Positions 23,745 to 37,106 are shown, counted from the first letter of the stretch. The stretch is DNA of 64,000 bases from Mariannaea sp. PMI_226 (GCA_024336345.1 JANFOG010000014.1:868001-932000); one strand, 5' to 3'. Notes: generated by a model from the sequence alone, not told the origin. Translations and numbers: made by a program.

Positions 23745-26322
23745 CTATATCTGCGACATAGGCGTGGCATCCAAGTCTGGAAATGCCTTGGGGACCTGTC
23801 TCCCCCAGGACCATTCATTCATCCCGTCCCAGTTGAAGTCTCCCAGCCAGTCAAATGGCATCTCGACTATGCCTTCCATGCTCTCAACTGGCTCCTCAAC
23901 TGACACTGGGGATCCGTCTGCCTCGTTGACTATTACACCATCGCGCTCAGCCACTTGCTTGAGCAGTTCCCAGCTCTTCTGGCCTGCCCGCTCGCCCGCA
24001 TCAATGACGGCTTGATCAATCTGGTCTTGTGTGAGACGCCTCTCCATGCCATCAGCCAAGGCCAAAAACGCATTTATGAAGCAGTAGCCTTTGATGTTGG
24101 TCTCTCCGGACTGGATGCGGCGTTCCGACCATGAAATGGACGCTTCGATGACGGAACGTAAGTCGTTGCTACCCATAGAGGGCATGCCGCCAAGGGAATC
24201 ACGTTCCTCTTCCTTCTTCTTGATAAATTCCAAGCCAATCGAGAATAGGGTTTGCATCGGTACGACACGAAAGAGTCCTGCACCATTAGTGATGAGGCGA
24301 TCAAATGTGGCTACAGGGTCCGTCGACCCAGGTGGTGCCGACGGGTACCGCGGATGTGAGAGGCCGCATATCTGAGCGACCTTAAGAGATGAATCGAGCG
24401 AGACTTTGCGGGAATAATAGATAGTAGGGTCTTCGGCAGCGCGTCTCAGCATAGGTTGGTGGAGGGATATGAAGCAACGATAAACGAAGAGCTGGACGAG
24501 ACTACAGTGGAACTGGGTGATAATGGACCGTGAGGCGTGCAACTGGGCGTTGGTGAGCGCGGCTAGCCTCTCGGTTAGAGTGCGACAGGCTTTTGTTAGC
24601 TCTGAATTAAGGCGCAATGTTTCGGAGTACGAATCTTTGGATCGAAACTCGTTGATGTGCTTGATGATGGTGAGTCTAAGAGGATGCGACTTCAGCAGCG
24701 CCAGTGGAACTGCCATGTCAGTAAGTTCATCCGGGTTGCTCTTTGGGGGGTTCTTAGTGTCAGACTCGTCAGTGAGCTGGTCATCGTTGAGGTTGGCCGG
24801 TAATCGAGTGTCAAAGTGCTTGGGAGAGATAAGTGGTGGGCCACCCGCATCATAAGCCGACTGCAAGTTCAACTCAAGGATGGTGGCCCACAAGCGGCGG
24901 CGTATCTCGGATCGATAGACAGACATCTCGGCCAGATGCTTCGGGTCACGGTGAAGTCCCATGTACATGGCTTGACGGATGAGGCCACCTGTAGTAACCC
25001 AAGTCAAGTCTTGGCCAACCGCGCATGTGGCCTTTGCAATGGTGAGCATGCACATGATTTGGAGCCCTGCGATGGTCATCCTGCTCTTCTCAGGCGGGAG
25101 GAGCAGCCACAGCTGAGCCTCGTGAACCCACTGGATAGCGGCAGACCGTAGAGAGAATAGATCGTCATGAACAGTTGCACCAAGCGCCATACACAGCTGC
25201 AGCTGCATCACGAAGACGGTATTGGCAGCGCTGGGGTTCTGCCAGTACCTCTCATACTCGGCGCGGAACGTGGGTGTATGAAGGATGCGGACAGCACCCT
25301 CAAATGTAACGAAGTAAGCATCAACGAGCTGGTCAGCAAGGTGTCTCAAGGGTATCGTCTGCCCAATAGTTGCAGATGACAGAGGCCTCATGCGGTTCTC
25401 CTTGATGGTGCGGGCTAGGACCTTGCATTTGATGAGCATGCGATGCGGGCCAATCTTTTTATTTTCGGCTTGTTTGAGGACAGCAATAATATTTGGAAAC
25501 TACCATTTTATGTCAGTCAGCACACAAGTAGGGGGGAGCAAGTATATACTCCTGGTCTGTTCATTTGGATGGGTTACTTCTTACCATGTCCGCACCATTC
25601 ATCCAGTGACTTTGACCAAAGAAGCGAGTCTTGGAGATGGTCCCTTTCATAGGCGCATTTTCCTCTTCCGGCTTCTGACGATTGCAATCTATGAACTTGT
25701 CGTCTGGTTTGCGACTTATGTGAAATCCACCCGCAAGTCGTTGCTCAAGCTCCCGAACCCTTGCAGCCAGTGCGTCCACCACCGAGGTCTCCGACGTCGA
25801 ACTGGGTACGCTGGATGTAGGGGGGTTTGGGGGAATGATATCTGAAGAAGTATCCTGGCTCGAATTCTTCGGAACCTCGAATAGCGGAGAAGATCGGGCA
25901 GGAACCAAAGCTGGCTGTGGAGGACCGGCATCTTGTCCTTGAGGAGCAGCGCTCTTCTTCAGTCGGGATGCGGGGATGTGGGTTGGTGCATAAGTGCACG
26001 GTGAGATTTTGGACTTGACGCAGTTGACGCACGGCAAGCCGCGATCACATCGGATCTTGCGCCGACGGCACTGCTCACACGATAGAGCAGGACGGCGACG
26101 CTTCTTCTCCAGCCTGGGAGTACTTCGCTGCTGCTGCTCCTGTTGTTGTGCTAGCGGAGCGGAAGGCCCTTCGTCCGGACCCGGACCATCCGCCTCCCGC
26201 GCCGGCTCAACCACTACCTCCGGATTCTCGGGCGCCGCATGGCCTTGGCCGGAATCTAGTGCCTCCGACTCCTTGAAGAGCCAGCCTGGGTGGTTGATTG
26301 CCAAGTGTGGGGACGGAGACAT
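23745..26322 (-). CDS. Zn2Cys6 transcription factor 2 with fungal-specific middle domain
   Basis: Two exons, 26322-25585 and 25499-23745, give 830 aa. The intron begins GTAAG and ends in TGGTAG. The start is the first ATG (MSPSPHLAIN). An acidic, Pro/Gln-rich N-terminus leads to a basic KKRRRPAL patch and a zinc cluster with Cys 82, 85, 92, 98, 101 and 109. A heptad-like VDALAARVRELEQRLAG follows as a probable dimerisation helix. After the intron comes a fungal-specific transcription-factor domain with LVDAYFVTFEGAVRILHTP, LQIMCMLTIAKAT, IRQAMYMGLHRDP and RRRLWATILELNLQS. The order is that of long Zn2Cys6 activators of metabolism genes, but the target is unknown. It lies in tandem with regulator 1 but shows no close similarity to it. 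Confidence 0.88.
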
Positions 26323-27948
26323 AGTGGAACGATCACTCTGGAGAAGTCTCGGTCTTCTAAGACCCAAGACAAAGATCCCATACCCAAGTGTGTATGTAAT
26401 ACGTGGTACAGGCGAGGATGCAAGGGCAAAAGCAGGTCAAGGCAAGGCACAAGAATAAATTCAGCGACGGGAAATTGGCATGCACCTGGGTTTTTGTTCC
26501 CTAATGCCCTCATCTATGCGAAAAGACCGAATCCCAGCGGACATAGAAGTATGGTGTCGCCGTCGGGGCCGTTCGCTCGGACCCGGCAAATTAAATCACC
26601 GATCCTAAGTTGGTCGTTCATTGGCTGCCGCCCTTCAATTCACCGAGATGCCCTCGAGGTCGACTGGATAAAGCGGCTGGTGTAATGCTCGATGGCGGAT
26701 TTATCACCCCTTCTTCCAATATATATATTAGAAAGTAATTCGGACTGCTGCCTTCAGACTTTACATGAAAAGGGTATTACTATCAATTGGAGCTCACATT
26801 GCGTGTTTGTGAAAATGATTGTGTGCTGCGTTGTTGAGAGCACTCACAATATTATCTCATTTGAAATACGACTTTATGGTTCCCCCTTCGCAAAAAAGGC
26901 ATATTGCACCAAGCGCCTTGGACACCATAGGCTTCCCTTCATCTTGATGACTTTTTGATTTATCAAGAGGAATGCCAAATTGGTATTATATGTTGCGAAA
27001 GCCAACTTACCATACTAACTCCTAGAAACGGTATGAGCCCGTGATATATGATATAGGAGCCACAGAGCTCTCTCGCAATCTCATCGAACCAATTCCAAAA
27101 ATGTTGACGAATCTTCAACTATAGCTCAACAGCCCTACATTGAGCTATTTCATAGATCAACTTTTGTCATCAATGCAACTCTGTGTCGGAAGTACCGGAG
27201 TAGTTCTGCAGATGCATCAACTAGTCTATCTTCCTCAGGTTTACTTAGCTACCCTATAAACCACTCAACGACCTAGAAGTCTCTTGGTCCCCGATGACGT
27301 CTACAGGCAATGTCACTCTGATTTCTAGAATTGCTAGTGTTTCGTAATTTCAAAAGAACGTTCGCTTATCACTTTATACAACTTTAATGGCTTTCTATAA
27401 TTCATGCTCATAGACCAAACCATAGAGCCTGTTTTCCGGCCTGCGGGCAACTTGCAATATGTACATCAAGTTGTCCTGATTATCAAACTGGAAATGGCTC
27501 GCGACGATGCTTTCTTTAGGATTGGTAGCTCTTCAAAAATATGGTATAGTACATGGAAGATTTGTTGGCCAATGATTCCTCCTCCTGCAGTCATACGAGT
27601 GCGATTCCTCCCTTGATATACGTCCATTTCTGTAATTGTCGGGGCCAGTCGCGGGGGCTTTCCGGTATTAGGGTAAGAAAGGTTTGAACTGGTTCAGGAC
27701 AGGAGATGTGACTCCTCATAAAAACACCGCCGCAGTCATGGTGAGAGAAAATACAGTAGCACCAATTCGACCTTCCTAATAACCACCATTAAGACCCCAT
27801 CAATTTTACGTAAAATGAATACGATAACTCAAAGGAAGAAGCACTTCGATATCGTATGAGTATTATTCTTTAGGATGTTTGCCCTTTCAGATACTGTGGG
27901 ATCAGCATCCGAGACAGCACACGACGACAATCGTCAATTGTGAGTAGC
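26323..27948. other. AT-rich intergenic stretch
   Basis: The first few hundred bases are the upstream region of regulator 2. The rest is AT-rich, with short open frames such as one near 27404-27616 and a peptide-like stretch around 27090-27260 without start or family motif. It also contains the 3' region of the PDH E2 gene. Decayed coding sequence is possible but cannot be shown by eye. Confidence 0.45.
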
Positions 27949-29415
27949 TTAGAGAAGGAGCTCGAGAGGGTTCTCAATGACCTTCTTGAGCTCACGGATC
28001 CACTCGCCACCAACAGCACCATCGACAACCTTGTGGTCGAAGCTGGCAGTCACCGTGATCTGGTCATCAAACTCAATACCGGCCTCGTTGTCGGCGGGCA
28101 CGGCAACCTTCTTGGTGGTGCCAACGGCAAGGATAGCGGCCTGAGGAGGGTTGATGACGGCAGTGAAGTGCTCAACGGCGGGGTTCATGCCCATGTTGGA
28201 GATGGAGATGGTGCCGCCCTGGTACTCCTCGGGCTTGAGCTTGTTGTCACGAGCCTTCTTGGCAAGCTCCTTGACCTTGTTGGAGATGGCCTCGAGACCT
28301 CGGCCCTCAACACCGGTGACAATAGGGGTGATGAGACCAGTGGGAGTGGCCACAGCGACGGAAACGTCAACCGAGTTGAACTGACGGATGGAGCCCTCGC
28401 GCCAGCTGGAGTTAACCTGAGGAACCTTGCGGCTGGCAATGGCGATGGCCTTGATGAGGAAATCGTTGACAGACAGCTTGTACTTGCCGTCAGCGGAGCT
28501 GTTCAGGGCCTGGCGGAGCTTGAGCAGCTTGGAGACGGAGATGGAGCTGGTCACGTAGAAGTGAGGGTTGGTCTGGGTGGACTCGAGCAGACGGTTGGCA
28601 ATGACCTTACGCATACCGGAGATGGGAATATCCTCGTAGGTAGCAGCGGGAGCACCAGAAGCAGCAGGAGCGCTGATGGCCTTCTTGACGTCCTCCTCGG
28701 TGATCTTGCCGCCGCTGCCGGTGCCCTTGAGGGCGCTAATGTTGACGTTGTTCTCACGAGCCAGGCGCTTGGCAGCAGCGGACATGTTGGGCTCACGGTC
28801 AAGAGCAGTCTGGAGGCGGCTGTTGGAAGAAGTGTACTGCTCAGGCTCAGCGGAGGGGGTAGGTGTCGCGGTGGATTGAGACTGGGGCTGCTCAGCAGCC
28901 TTGGGAGCGGCAGGGGCAGCATCGCCACCAGCATCGGCGGCGGTGAACTTCTCGAAAGCAGCAATGTCGGTGCCTTCCTCAACTAGAATGGCAATGGGCT
29001 ATGTGAAATGTCAAGTTAGACAAGTGAACCAGGACAAAACAGAAAGGTATACCCAAGTGCCACATGCAAAGGATGCGACATGGAAGGATTGACTTACAGT
29101 ACCAACAGGGATATCCTTCTCGCCTGACTCCTTGAGGAGCTTAGCAATGACACCCTCCTCCTGGAACTCGAAGTCCATCTGAGCCTTGTCGGTCTCAATC
29201 TCTACCAGAACGTCACCGGCGGTGATGGAGTCACCGGGCTTCTTCTGCCAAGCGCCAATGTTGCCAGCCTGCATGGTGGGAGACAAGGCGGGCATCTTGA
29301 CGACCTGGTGGCTAGGGAAAGAGGCATAGTATCGTACCACATGCGCAGCGAAGCTGGTTCGCAGGGCATTCTGGGTAGGGGCGAGAGCACGCCTTCGAAG
29401 AACGGCGCTGAGCAT
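27949..29415 (-). CDS. LAT1: Pyruvate dehydrogenase E2 (dihydrolipoyl acetyltransferase), mitochondrial
   Basis: Two exons, 29415-29098 and 28998-27949, give 455 aa. The protein transfers the acetyl group from E1-bound hydroxyethyl-TPP via lipoate to CoA and forms the core of the mitochondrial pyruvate dehydrogenase complex. Residues 1-30 are a basic, Arg-rich presequence. The lipoyl domain follows, with the modified lysine in ETDKAQM (Lys 77). After an Ala/Pro linker (about 130-160) comes the peripheral subunit-binding domain (about 178-215, [20 protein letters not shown]). The catalytic domain ends with DHKVVDG, with His 428 and Asp 432 in the usual positions. The length fits the one-lipoyl-domain fungal enzymes. 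A probable 5' UTR intron lies upstream. The gene is divergent from SEC7. Confidence 0.96.
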
Positions 29416-30986
29416 ATTGGGTGTCGAGGGGGGGAGGAAAAAATGTCTCTCTGTAATTGGGGAAGGACAAGTTGTCAGCGAGGGGAGGGAAGACAGTGGT
29501 GTGAGGCCAACCAGGCCAAAAAAAAACAGGACAACTCACCAAAAAGGGGGCAATTGATTCCTATTGAGGAGAATAAAGATGCCGCCGAGATCGTCAAGGA
29601 GAAGAGAGGACGATAAAGAGACTCTTGCAAAGGAGAAGGACGGAGAGGTTCGGGGATAGGAAATTCTTGGGGTTGGACGTGGAGTTTTTCGCGTTGCGTT
29701 GAGCTCCGACGTTGTCTGTTCTTGCTGGGAAGCTTTTGGGGGGGAGTGCTAAACCATATTAGTCGATAGCGTGGGTCGAGTGTGGTTGAACCCCAGCCAA
29801 AACCAGTCGCTATCTCGATTACAGGGGATGGCCTACAGGGAATTTCGGCCTATGCTTACAGCGCATTTTAGCCATCTTAGGGTTCATAGAGGGCTGTTAA
29901 GTGCTATCAGCCACTATAACATCCGCTGTATAAATACCCGCGAAGATGGGACGGGACCCACTGAAAGAGGCCCAAGTGCGCGCTACGCTGATGTGTAATG
30001 GCAGGGGGCTAAGGAAAAAGTCGCTCGGGGGATCATTTGAGCGACATGAACCGAAAGCCCGGAACAATTTGAAGAAGTTGATTGAAGCATATCGTCAGAG
30101 TATTGATACCGACAAAAACATGAAAGATGGCTGAATTGATATAAAAGTTTGTAGGTCTTTATTTTCCTGTGATTCTACTTGACGGGTGTGTAGTAATGGG
30201 CCATGACTGCTGATTCCATCAGCTTGCTGGCGTTTCCTCACCAGTTTTTTTTTTCTGTTTACAAAAGATAGAGTGACTCGGAGCTTGACTTCCATTGGAC
30301 CACCCCACCAGCTTTCCGTTATGAGAATACGTATAGGCGGTCCTTGATCGGCCCGTCTCCGGATAATCACATATTCCGCCTCCGAGCTTTGTGTCCTTAT
30401 GTCATCAGAATAATCTTAGCTTAGTCATACATAAAAACGGTGTCCTCCAAATATGATATCCCGTCTGAAACGGTGTATCTACGTTTTGTTCCTGAAATCA
30501 GCGTCTGGCACATTCTAAAACGCTTCCTTGACTAGCGCCATTCGTAGTCCAGGAGAACGGAGCAGTTGGCAAGAACGCGCGCCGCCGAGAGTCCCGCAGC
30601 CCGGCTAGACGCAAGCTCATTTTGGGAACGTTGTCCATTTCTGCCATCTGAAAGCTGAGGAATCTTAGACAAGGCTTCCGTATTTCCTCCTTTCCTCTTT
30701 ATTCGTACTGTCTCCTTAATTCTTCAGTCTGTTAAATCAGGAGATCCAAAGGAGAACAGGACACCTGGAACGACGCCATTTTTTATTTTTGCAGCTTTCC
30801 GAGTGGTGAAAAGGAACAGTGCGCTGCTCTGTTTTCTACCTGAGCTGAGCTCCATCCCGATCTGCCGCGCCGCCACTATCACCATCCGTCTCCTTTATTA
30901 ATTTCGCGGAAACCCGTTTACAATCAACTTCCGTTGACCAACGTCCATCACCATCGAATGGCAGCTGGCTCTCGCTGCGCTCCCCT
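29416..30986. promoter_or_regulatory. Divergent intergenic region between PDH E2 and SEC7
   Basis: About 1.57 kb holds both promoters. On the E2 side there is a CT-rich leader with a probable intron (29451-29539). On the SEC7 side there is a short upstream ORF ending at the start codon. No gene is seen in the middle; short frames near 29771-30134 have no motifs. Confidence 0.6.
29451..29539 (-). other. Probable 5' UTR intron of the PDH E2 gene
   Basis: On the minus strand a GTGAGT donor at 29539 and an acceptor TTACAG ending at 29451 bracket 89 bases with pyrimidine-rich sequence before the acceptor. The acceptor lies 36 bases before the E2 start codon, in a CT-rich leader. Leader introns are common in highly expressed fungal genes. 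This is a splice-signal reading only; a cDNA would settle it. Confidence 0.5.
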
Positions 30987-30990
30987 ATGA
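30958..30990 (+). promoter_or_regulatory. Upstream ORF overlapping the SEC7 start codon (AUGA)
   Basis: An ATG 29 bases before the SEC7 start opens a ten-codon frame (MAAGSRCAPL). Its TGA stop shares bases with the SEC7 ATG, giving ATGA. The upstream ATG has G at +4; the SEC7 ATG has C at -3, a weak context. If the leader includes it, it would affect SEC7 translation by leaky scanning or stop-start reinitiation. Confidence 0.55.
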
Positions 30991-33900
30991 GCTCCCTCAA
31001 GTTCGTCGTGTCCTCTCTCGAGGCCATTGCCTCGTCGAAGGAAGCCCAGCGCAACAAGCAGCTTCATGATTCGGCTACCCAGGCTTTAGAAGCCATCAAG
31101 GAGCAGGAGCAGCTCCCCGATCCCGAACTCGTCTTCGCCCCTCTACAGCTCGCTTCGAAATCAAATGATACCCGCCTGACCACGACTGCCCTCGACTGTA
31201 TCGGGAAACTCATTTCTTATTCATACTTCTCCGTTCCAAGCCGCCTCCCCGAGTCTGCCCAAGAAGGCGCCGATCCTTCAGAACCTCCTCCACCCTTGAT
31301 CGAACGGGCCATTGATACGATATGTAACTGCTTTCAAGGCGAGACAACAGCCCCGGAGATTCAACTACAGATTGTAAAGTCTCTCCTTGCTGCTGTTCTC
31401 CATGACAAGATTGTGGTGCATGGCGCAGGCCTTCTAAAGGCCGTGCGCCAGGTCTACAATGTGTTCCTATTGTCCAGGAGCACCGCAAATCAACAAACTG
31501 CCCAAGCATCATTGGCTCAGATGGTTGACAGTGTATTCAAGCGCGTGCAGACGAGACTACAGATGAAGGAAACCAGACTCAATCTCGACCACCTCAAGAA
31601 TAACTCAAGCGATATCACTCTGGAGCGAGACCAAGAAGACACTGCCAATGGTGTGGATGACCGCGATGAATCTCCTGCAAGGCCTTCCGAGTCGACGACA
31701 GCGGATGCCCAGGAGAGTGGTGTGAAACTTACCCTCAAGGACCTCGAACATCGAAAGAGCTTCGACGACTCGACTCTTGGCGACGGACCTACCATGGTGA
31801 CCCAGCTGAAACCTGCAAAGAGGGAGAGCGATAGTGCATCTACAAATGACCAGCCTAGCCTAGAAGTCTCATCTTCAGAGGAAAATGATGCGCTGGATGC
31901 TGAAGACGAGGTGTACATTCGGGATGCCTACTTGGTCTTCCGATCATTCTGTAATCTGTCGACAAAGGTCCTTCCGCCTGATCAGTTGTACGACATACGT
32001 GGCCAGCCAATGCGCTCCAAGCTCATCTCTCTCCACATCATCCATACCCTCCTCAACAACAACATTAGCGTTTTCACCAATCCTCTTTGTACCATTAAGA
32101 ATTCAAAATCCAACGAGCCCACGAGTTTCCTTCAGGCTGTCAAGTTCTACCTTTGTCTTAGCATCACCCGTAATGGCGCGAGTGCGGTTGATAGAATATT
32201 TAATATCTCGTCCGAGATCTTTTGGTTGATGCTTAAGTACATGCGAGCATCTTTCAAGGTAAGAGGATTCTTTATCTGCCCTGATTACCCAAAACAAGAC
32301 AACTCATCCTCGAATAGAAAGAGATTGAAGTTTTCTTGAACGAAATCTACCTTGCGCTCTTAGCACGAAGGACAGCACCGATGTCCCAAAAGCTCCAATT
32401 TGTCACCATTCTCAATCGTCTCAGCGCCGACCCGAAAGCGCTTGTTGAAATCTACCTCAACTATGACTGTGATCAGAGTGTCAACAATATCTACCAAACG
32501 ATAGTGGAAGATTTGTCCAAATTCTCCACACAACCTGTTGTTATTACAACTATCCACGAGCAAACCTACGAGGAGCAGCGGCTGAAGACCGCTGCTGCAA
32601 GTGAGTGGGAACTGAAGTCTGTTCTTCCACCGGCCTTGAGTGTTGCACACATTGCTCCGCATCCAGAGCCGGAACCAGATTACCCCAAAGAGTATGCGAT
32701 CAAGCGACTTTCTCTCGAAGCTCTTGTTGTGGCGTTGAGATCTTTGGTTGATTGGTCTGCCCCAATCCGAACTGACAGAAATGACAATGACGGATCACGC
32801 ACGGATAATCTTGACCCTCATGCCTCCTTAGATTTGCGGTCATCAATGGACCCAACTATCAGTGACAACGCTTCTCGTGTTGAGACGCCGCTTCCTCCTT
32901 CCACTCCGATAGTTGATGACGACCCGGATCAACTGACAAAAGAGAAGGCCAGAAAGACGGCTTTGATGAATGCAATTAGCCAGTTCAACTTCAAGCCCAA
33001 GAGAGGTATCAAATTGTTCTTGCGCGATGGATTCATTGCCAGCGACAGCCCCAAGGATATCGCCGAATTTCTTCTTAAAGAAGACAAGCTGGACAAGGCA
33101 CAGATTGGCGAGTATCTGGGAGAAGGCGACCAGAAGAACATTGATATCATGCATGCTTTCGTCGACACCATGGAGTTTACCAAGAAGCGCTTTGTCGATG
33201 CCCTTCGCCAATTCCTGCAATCATTTAGACTGCCTGGAGAAGCGCAGAAGATTGATCGTTTCATGTTGAAATTTGCTGAACGATACGTTATGGGCAACCC
33301 TAACGCATTCGCCAATGCTGACACAGCATACGTCCTGGCATACTCAGTCATCTTGCTTAATACCGATCTGCACAGCGTCAAGGTTGCCAAGCGAATGAGC
33401 AAGGAAGAATTCATCAGGAACAACCGGGGTATCAATGACAATGCTGATTTGCCAGATGACTACCTGCTCGGAATCTACGACGAAATTGCCGCAAACGAAA
33501 TTGTCCTCAAGAGCGAGCGTGATGCTGCGGCCGCAGCAGGCCAAACTACTCAACCCACCGGCATTGCCGCAGGTCTCGGTCAAGCACTCTCCAATGTTGG
33601 CCGTGACTTGCAAAGAGAGGCCTATGTACAGCAATCTGAAGAGATTTCTCTCCGCTCTGAACAGCTGTTCAAAAACCTCTTCAAGAGTCAGCGTCGCAAC
33701 GCTGCGAAAATGGGTGCCAGGTATATCCCGGCAACCTCCTCTAAGCATGTTGGCTCCATGTTTGACGTGACTTGGATGTCCCTATTTTCCACGTTTTCAA
33801 GCCAAATCCAGAAGTCCCACAATTTGGAGGTTAACAAGTTGTGTCTCGAGGGCATGAAGCTTTCGACAAGAATCGCCTGCCTCTTCCATCTCTCAACTCC

Positions 33901-36580
33901 CCGAGAGGCATTCATTTCCGCTTTGAAGAATACTACCAACCTTAATAACCCCCAGGAGATCTTGGCCAAGCACATCGAGGCCCTGAAGGTTCTTCTAGAG
34001 CTTGCGCAGACGGAAGGCAATGTTTTGCATGAGTCATGGAAAGATGTTCTGATGTGCATCAGTCAATTGGATCGGTTGCAGCTCATTTCCGGCGGAGTAG
34101 ACGAAAGTGCCGTGCCAGATGTATCCAAGGCTCGATTTATGCCACCTCAACGCTCGGAGACATCGGATTCCCGGTCCTCAACACAGTTACGAAGGCCCCG
34201 GCAGAGGGCGGGTACTGGAACCAGGGGTTTCTCCACTGAGATTGCTCTCGAAAGTCGATCAGATGAGGTGATCCGAAGCGTTGATCGTATCTTCACCAAC
34301 ACTGCAAACCTCACAGGTGAGGCCATGGTGCACTTTGCCAAGGCATTGGTTGAGGTCAGCTGGGACGAGATCAAGGTCTCTGGATCTAATGACTCTCCCC
34401 GAACCTACAGTTTGCAGAAGATTGTGGAGATCAGTTACTACAACATGGATCGTGTGAGATTTGAATGGAGCAATATCTGGGATGTCTTTGGCGAGCATTT
34501 CAATCGGGTTGGATGCCATAACAACATGAACATCGTCTTCTTTGCCCTTGATTCTCTCCGTCAGTTATCGATGAGATTCATGGAAATTGAAGAGCTAGCT
34601 GGTTTCAAGTTTCAAAAGGACTTTTTGAAGCCTTTCGAGCACGTTCTCGCCAATTCACACAACGTCACAGTCAAAGACTTGGTTCTACGATGTTTGATAC
34701 AAATGATTCAGGCTCGTGGAGATAATATCCGTTCTGGATGGAGGACCATGTTTGGCGTCTTCACTGTGGCCGCACGAGAGCCATACGAAAGCATTGTTAA
34801 TTTGGCGTATGAGAACGTTAACCAGGTGTACAAGACCAAGTTTGGCGTTGTCCTGTCCCAGGGGGCCTTCACAGATCTCATCGTCTGCCTGACAGAGTTC
34901 TCTAAGAACCTGAAGTTCCAGAAGAAGAGCTTGCAAGCTCTAGAGTTGTTGAAATCTACCATCTCCACAATGTTGAAGACGCCCGAGTGCCCTCTCTACC
35001 ACAAATACAACAAGAACGGCCTTAAGGACAGCGAGGCGAATGCACCCGAGACACTGAAGCGATCTCAATCAAATACCTCTGTGGAAGAAGGATATTGGTT
35101 CCCTGTTCTCTTTGCCTTCCACGATGTTCTCATGACAGGTGAAGATCTCGAGGTCCGCTCGAATGCACTTGAGTACTTTTTTGAAGCTCTGTTGAAGTAT
35201 GGTGGTGACTTCCCATCAGAGTTCTGGGATATCCTGTGGCGTCAGCAGCTTTACCCAATCTTCATGGTGTTGAGATCTCGACCAGAGATGTCCAATGTCC
35301 TCAACCACGAGGAGCTGTCAGTCTGGCTCTCAACGACTATGATCCAGGCACTACGCAACATGATTACTCTCTTTACGCATTACTTTGATGCTCTGGAGTA
35401 CATGCTCGACCGATTCCTGGAACTCCTGGCTCTCTGTATTTGCCAAGAAAACGATACCATTTCTCGAATCGGTAGCAACTGTCTCCAACAGCTGATCCTG
35501 AAGAATGTGACAAAGTTCAAGCTTGAGCACTGGGCAAAGCTGGTCGGCGCTTTCTGCGAGTTATTTGAGAGGACAACTGCCTATCAGCTGTTCACGGCTA
35601 CCACCATCAACTCAACGGCTTCCTTGGAGCCACCACCAAACGGCCTGGATTTTGCTGGCGCCACCAGCCCTACCAGAGGGGAAACGCCTGTGGATGAGAA
35701 GAGCTTGAAGATCAATGGTGTGGACGAGGGTACAACTTCTCCTGACGGAGAGCACGCTGTCCGGCCGCTATCTCCTGAGGAGGAGTCGCGAACACCTCCC
35801 AGCGCTATCACTCAGCAACTGGAGGAGTTCAAGCCATCGTCCAACTTGCAGCAGCAGCCAATTGTAGTAACCGCAGCACGTCGTCGATTCTTCAACCGGA
35901 TCATATCCCGCTGTGTCCTGCAGCTTTTGATGATCGAGACCGTGAACGAGCTCTTCAGCAACGATACCGTCTATGCGCACATCCCTTCGACGGAACTCTT
36001 ACGTCTTATGGCACTGCTGAAGCGCTCGTTCCAGTTCGCCCGCCGATTCAACGAAGATAAGGAGTTGCGCATGAGACTCTGGCGCGAGGGCTTCATGAAG
36101 CAGCCCCCCAATCTGCTCAAACAGGAGAGTGGTTCTGCAGCGACCTACATCTCCATCCTGTTCCGCATGTTCGCTGATAATGCTCCTGAGCGACTGGAGA
36201 GCCGACCCGATGTTGAGGCTGCATTAGTCCCCCTTTGCAAGGACATCATCATTGGCTACTCGTCGTTGGAGGAGGAAAGCCAGCACCGAAACATCATGGC
36301 CTGGCGACCTGTTGTTGTCGACGTGCTAGAGGGCTTCGCCACCTTCCCCGAGGACGCCTTCAAGTTGCACATTGATGACTTTTACCCCCTAGCCATCGAT
36401 CTTCTCGCCAAAGATCTTACCTCCGACCTGCGAAACGCCCTCCAGGTTGTACTCCGACGCGTCGGTGAGGTTGGCCTCGGCATCGAGGGCTTGTCCCGCG
36501 TGCCTGAGCGCCGCCGCGACAGCGTAGCCAGCCACGCTGTTGAAGACGACCGTGAGGCTTATGCCAGGAGGATGTTGTAA
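30987..36580 (+). CDS. SEC7: Sec7-family ARF guanine nucleotide exchange factor (large BIG/Sec7 type)
   Basis: Two exons, 30987-32258 and 32318-36580, give 1844 aa, the usual size of the large Golgi ARF-GEFs. The protein activates ARF GTPases at the trans-Golgi for vesicle formation. The DCB region occupies the N-terminus (SSLEAIASSKEAQRNKQL; YNVFLLSRSTANQQTAQASL). The HUS region carries its hallmark NYDCD (472-476). The Sec7 domain (about 640-830) contains the catalytic glutamate in FRLPGEAQKIDRF (near residue 732), NADTAYVLAYSVILLNTDLH and MSKEEFIRNNRGIN. HDS-type helical repeats fill the C-terminal half. The 59-bp intron (GTAAGA...AATAG) lies between the DCB and HUS parts. The Aspergillus orthologue is HypB. 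The gene is convergent with the Hsm3-like gene. Confidence 0.96.
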
Positions 36581-37106
36581 GAGCTACTTCGGTGAGAAGA
36601 ACAAAGATTGTTGAAGAAGAAGAAGAGGCAGCAGAAGAAAAAAAAACAGAGACCGATCTTATTGGGTTTAGAAAGTGATGTTGGGTGTTTTATGGTTTGG
36701 TTGTTTAGACGTTTTTCCTCACCACCTGGGCTCAGGTCCGGCTGTAGGCTGACCTGAGAGTATGTCGAATGTACGCTATTTCTTAATGTGGATGTGTCAA
36801 TATATATTATACTGCTTCACTTCTTCACTGACTCCTACGTGATAAGAATTATACGATCCCTCCCCTCTCCTCGTATTGAAGGGTCCTTCTTTCAGCCGGT
36901 GTAGGTTTCGCAGGCATAGTGTTGCTCTTACTTTGGTTGTGCTTCTTGAGAAGATGAAGATTGAGCTTCAAGCCAACGAAGCACAGATCGGTCATAATAC
37001 CGGTCATGATACAATAGGGTATTTTTGTATTCTCTAATTCTTCCAGTGGGTATCTAATCTGACAGGGCCTCACGAGATAAACATCTGGTTCCTGGCTCGT
37101 GCTATT
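36581..37106. other. Convergent 3' region between SEC7 and the Hsm3-like gene
   Basis: This stretch has 526 bases, with both flanking genes ending here. It contains a short AAG-rich run after the SEC7 stop and AT-rich sequence near 36780-36850 that fits 3' end formation. No gene is seen. Confidence 0.6.

Noticed and set aside
27940..28986. 348-codon open frame on the plus strand
   Set aside because: It is the antisense shadow of the PDH E2 gene, rich in Gly/Leu/Val from reversed Ala/Pro codons, with no family motifs.
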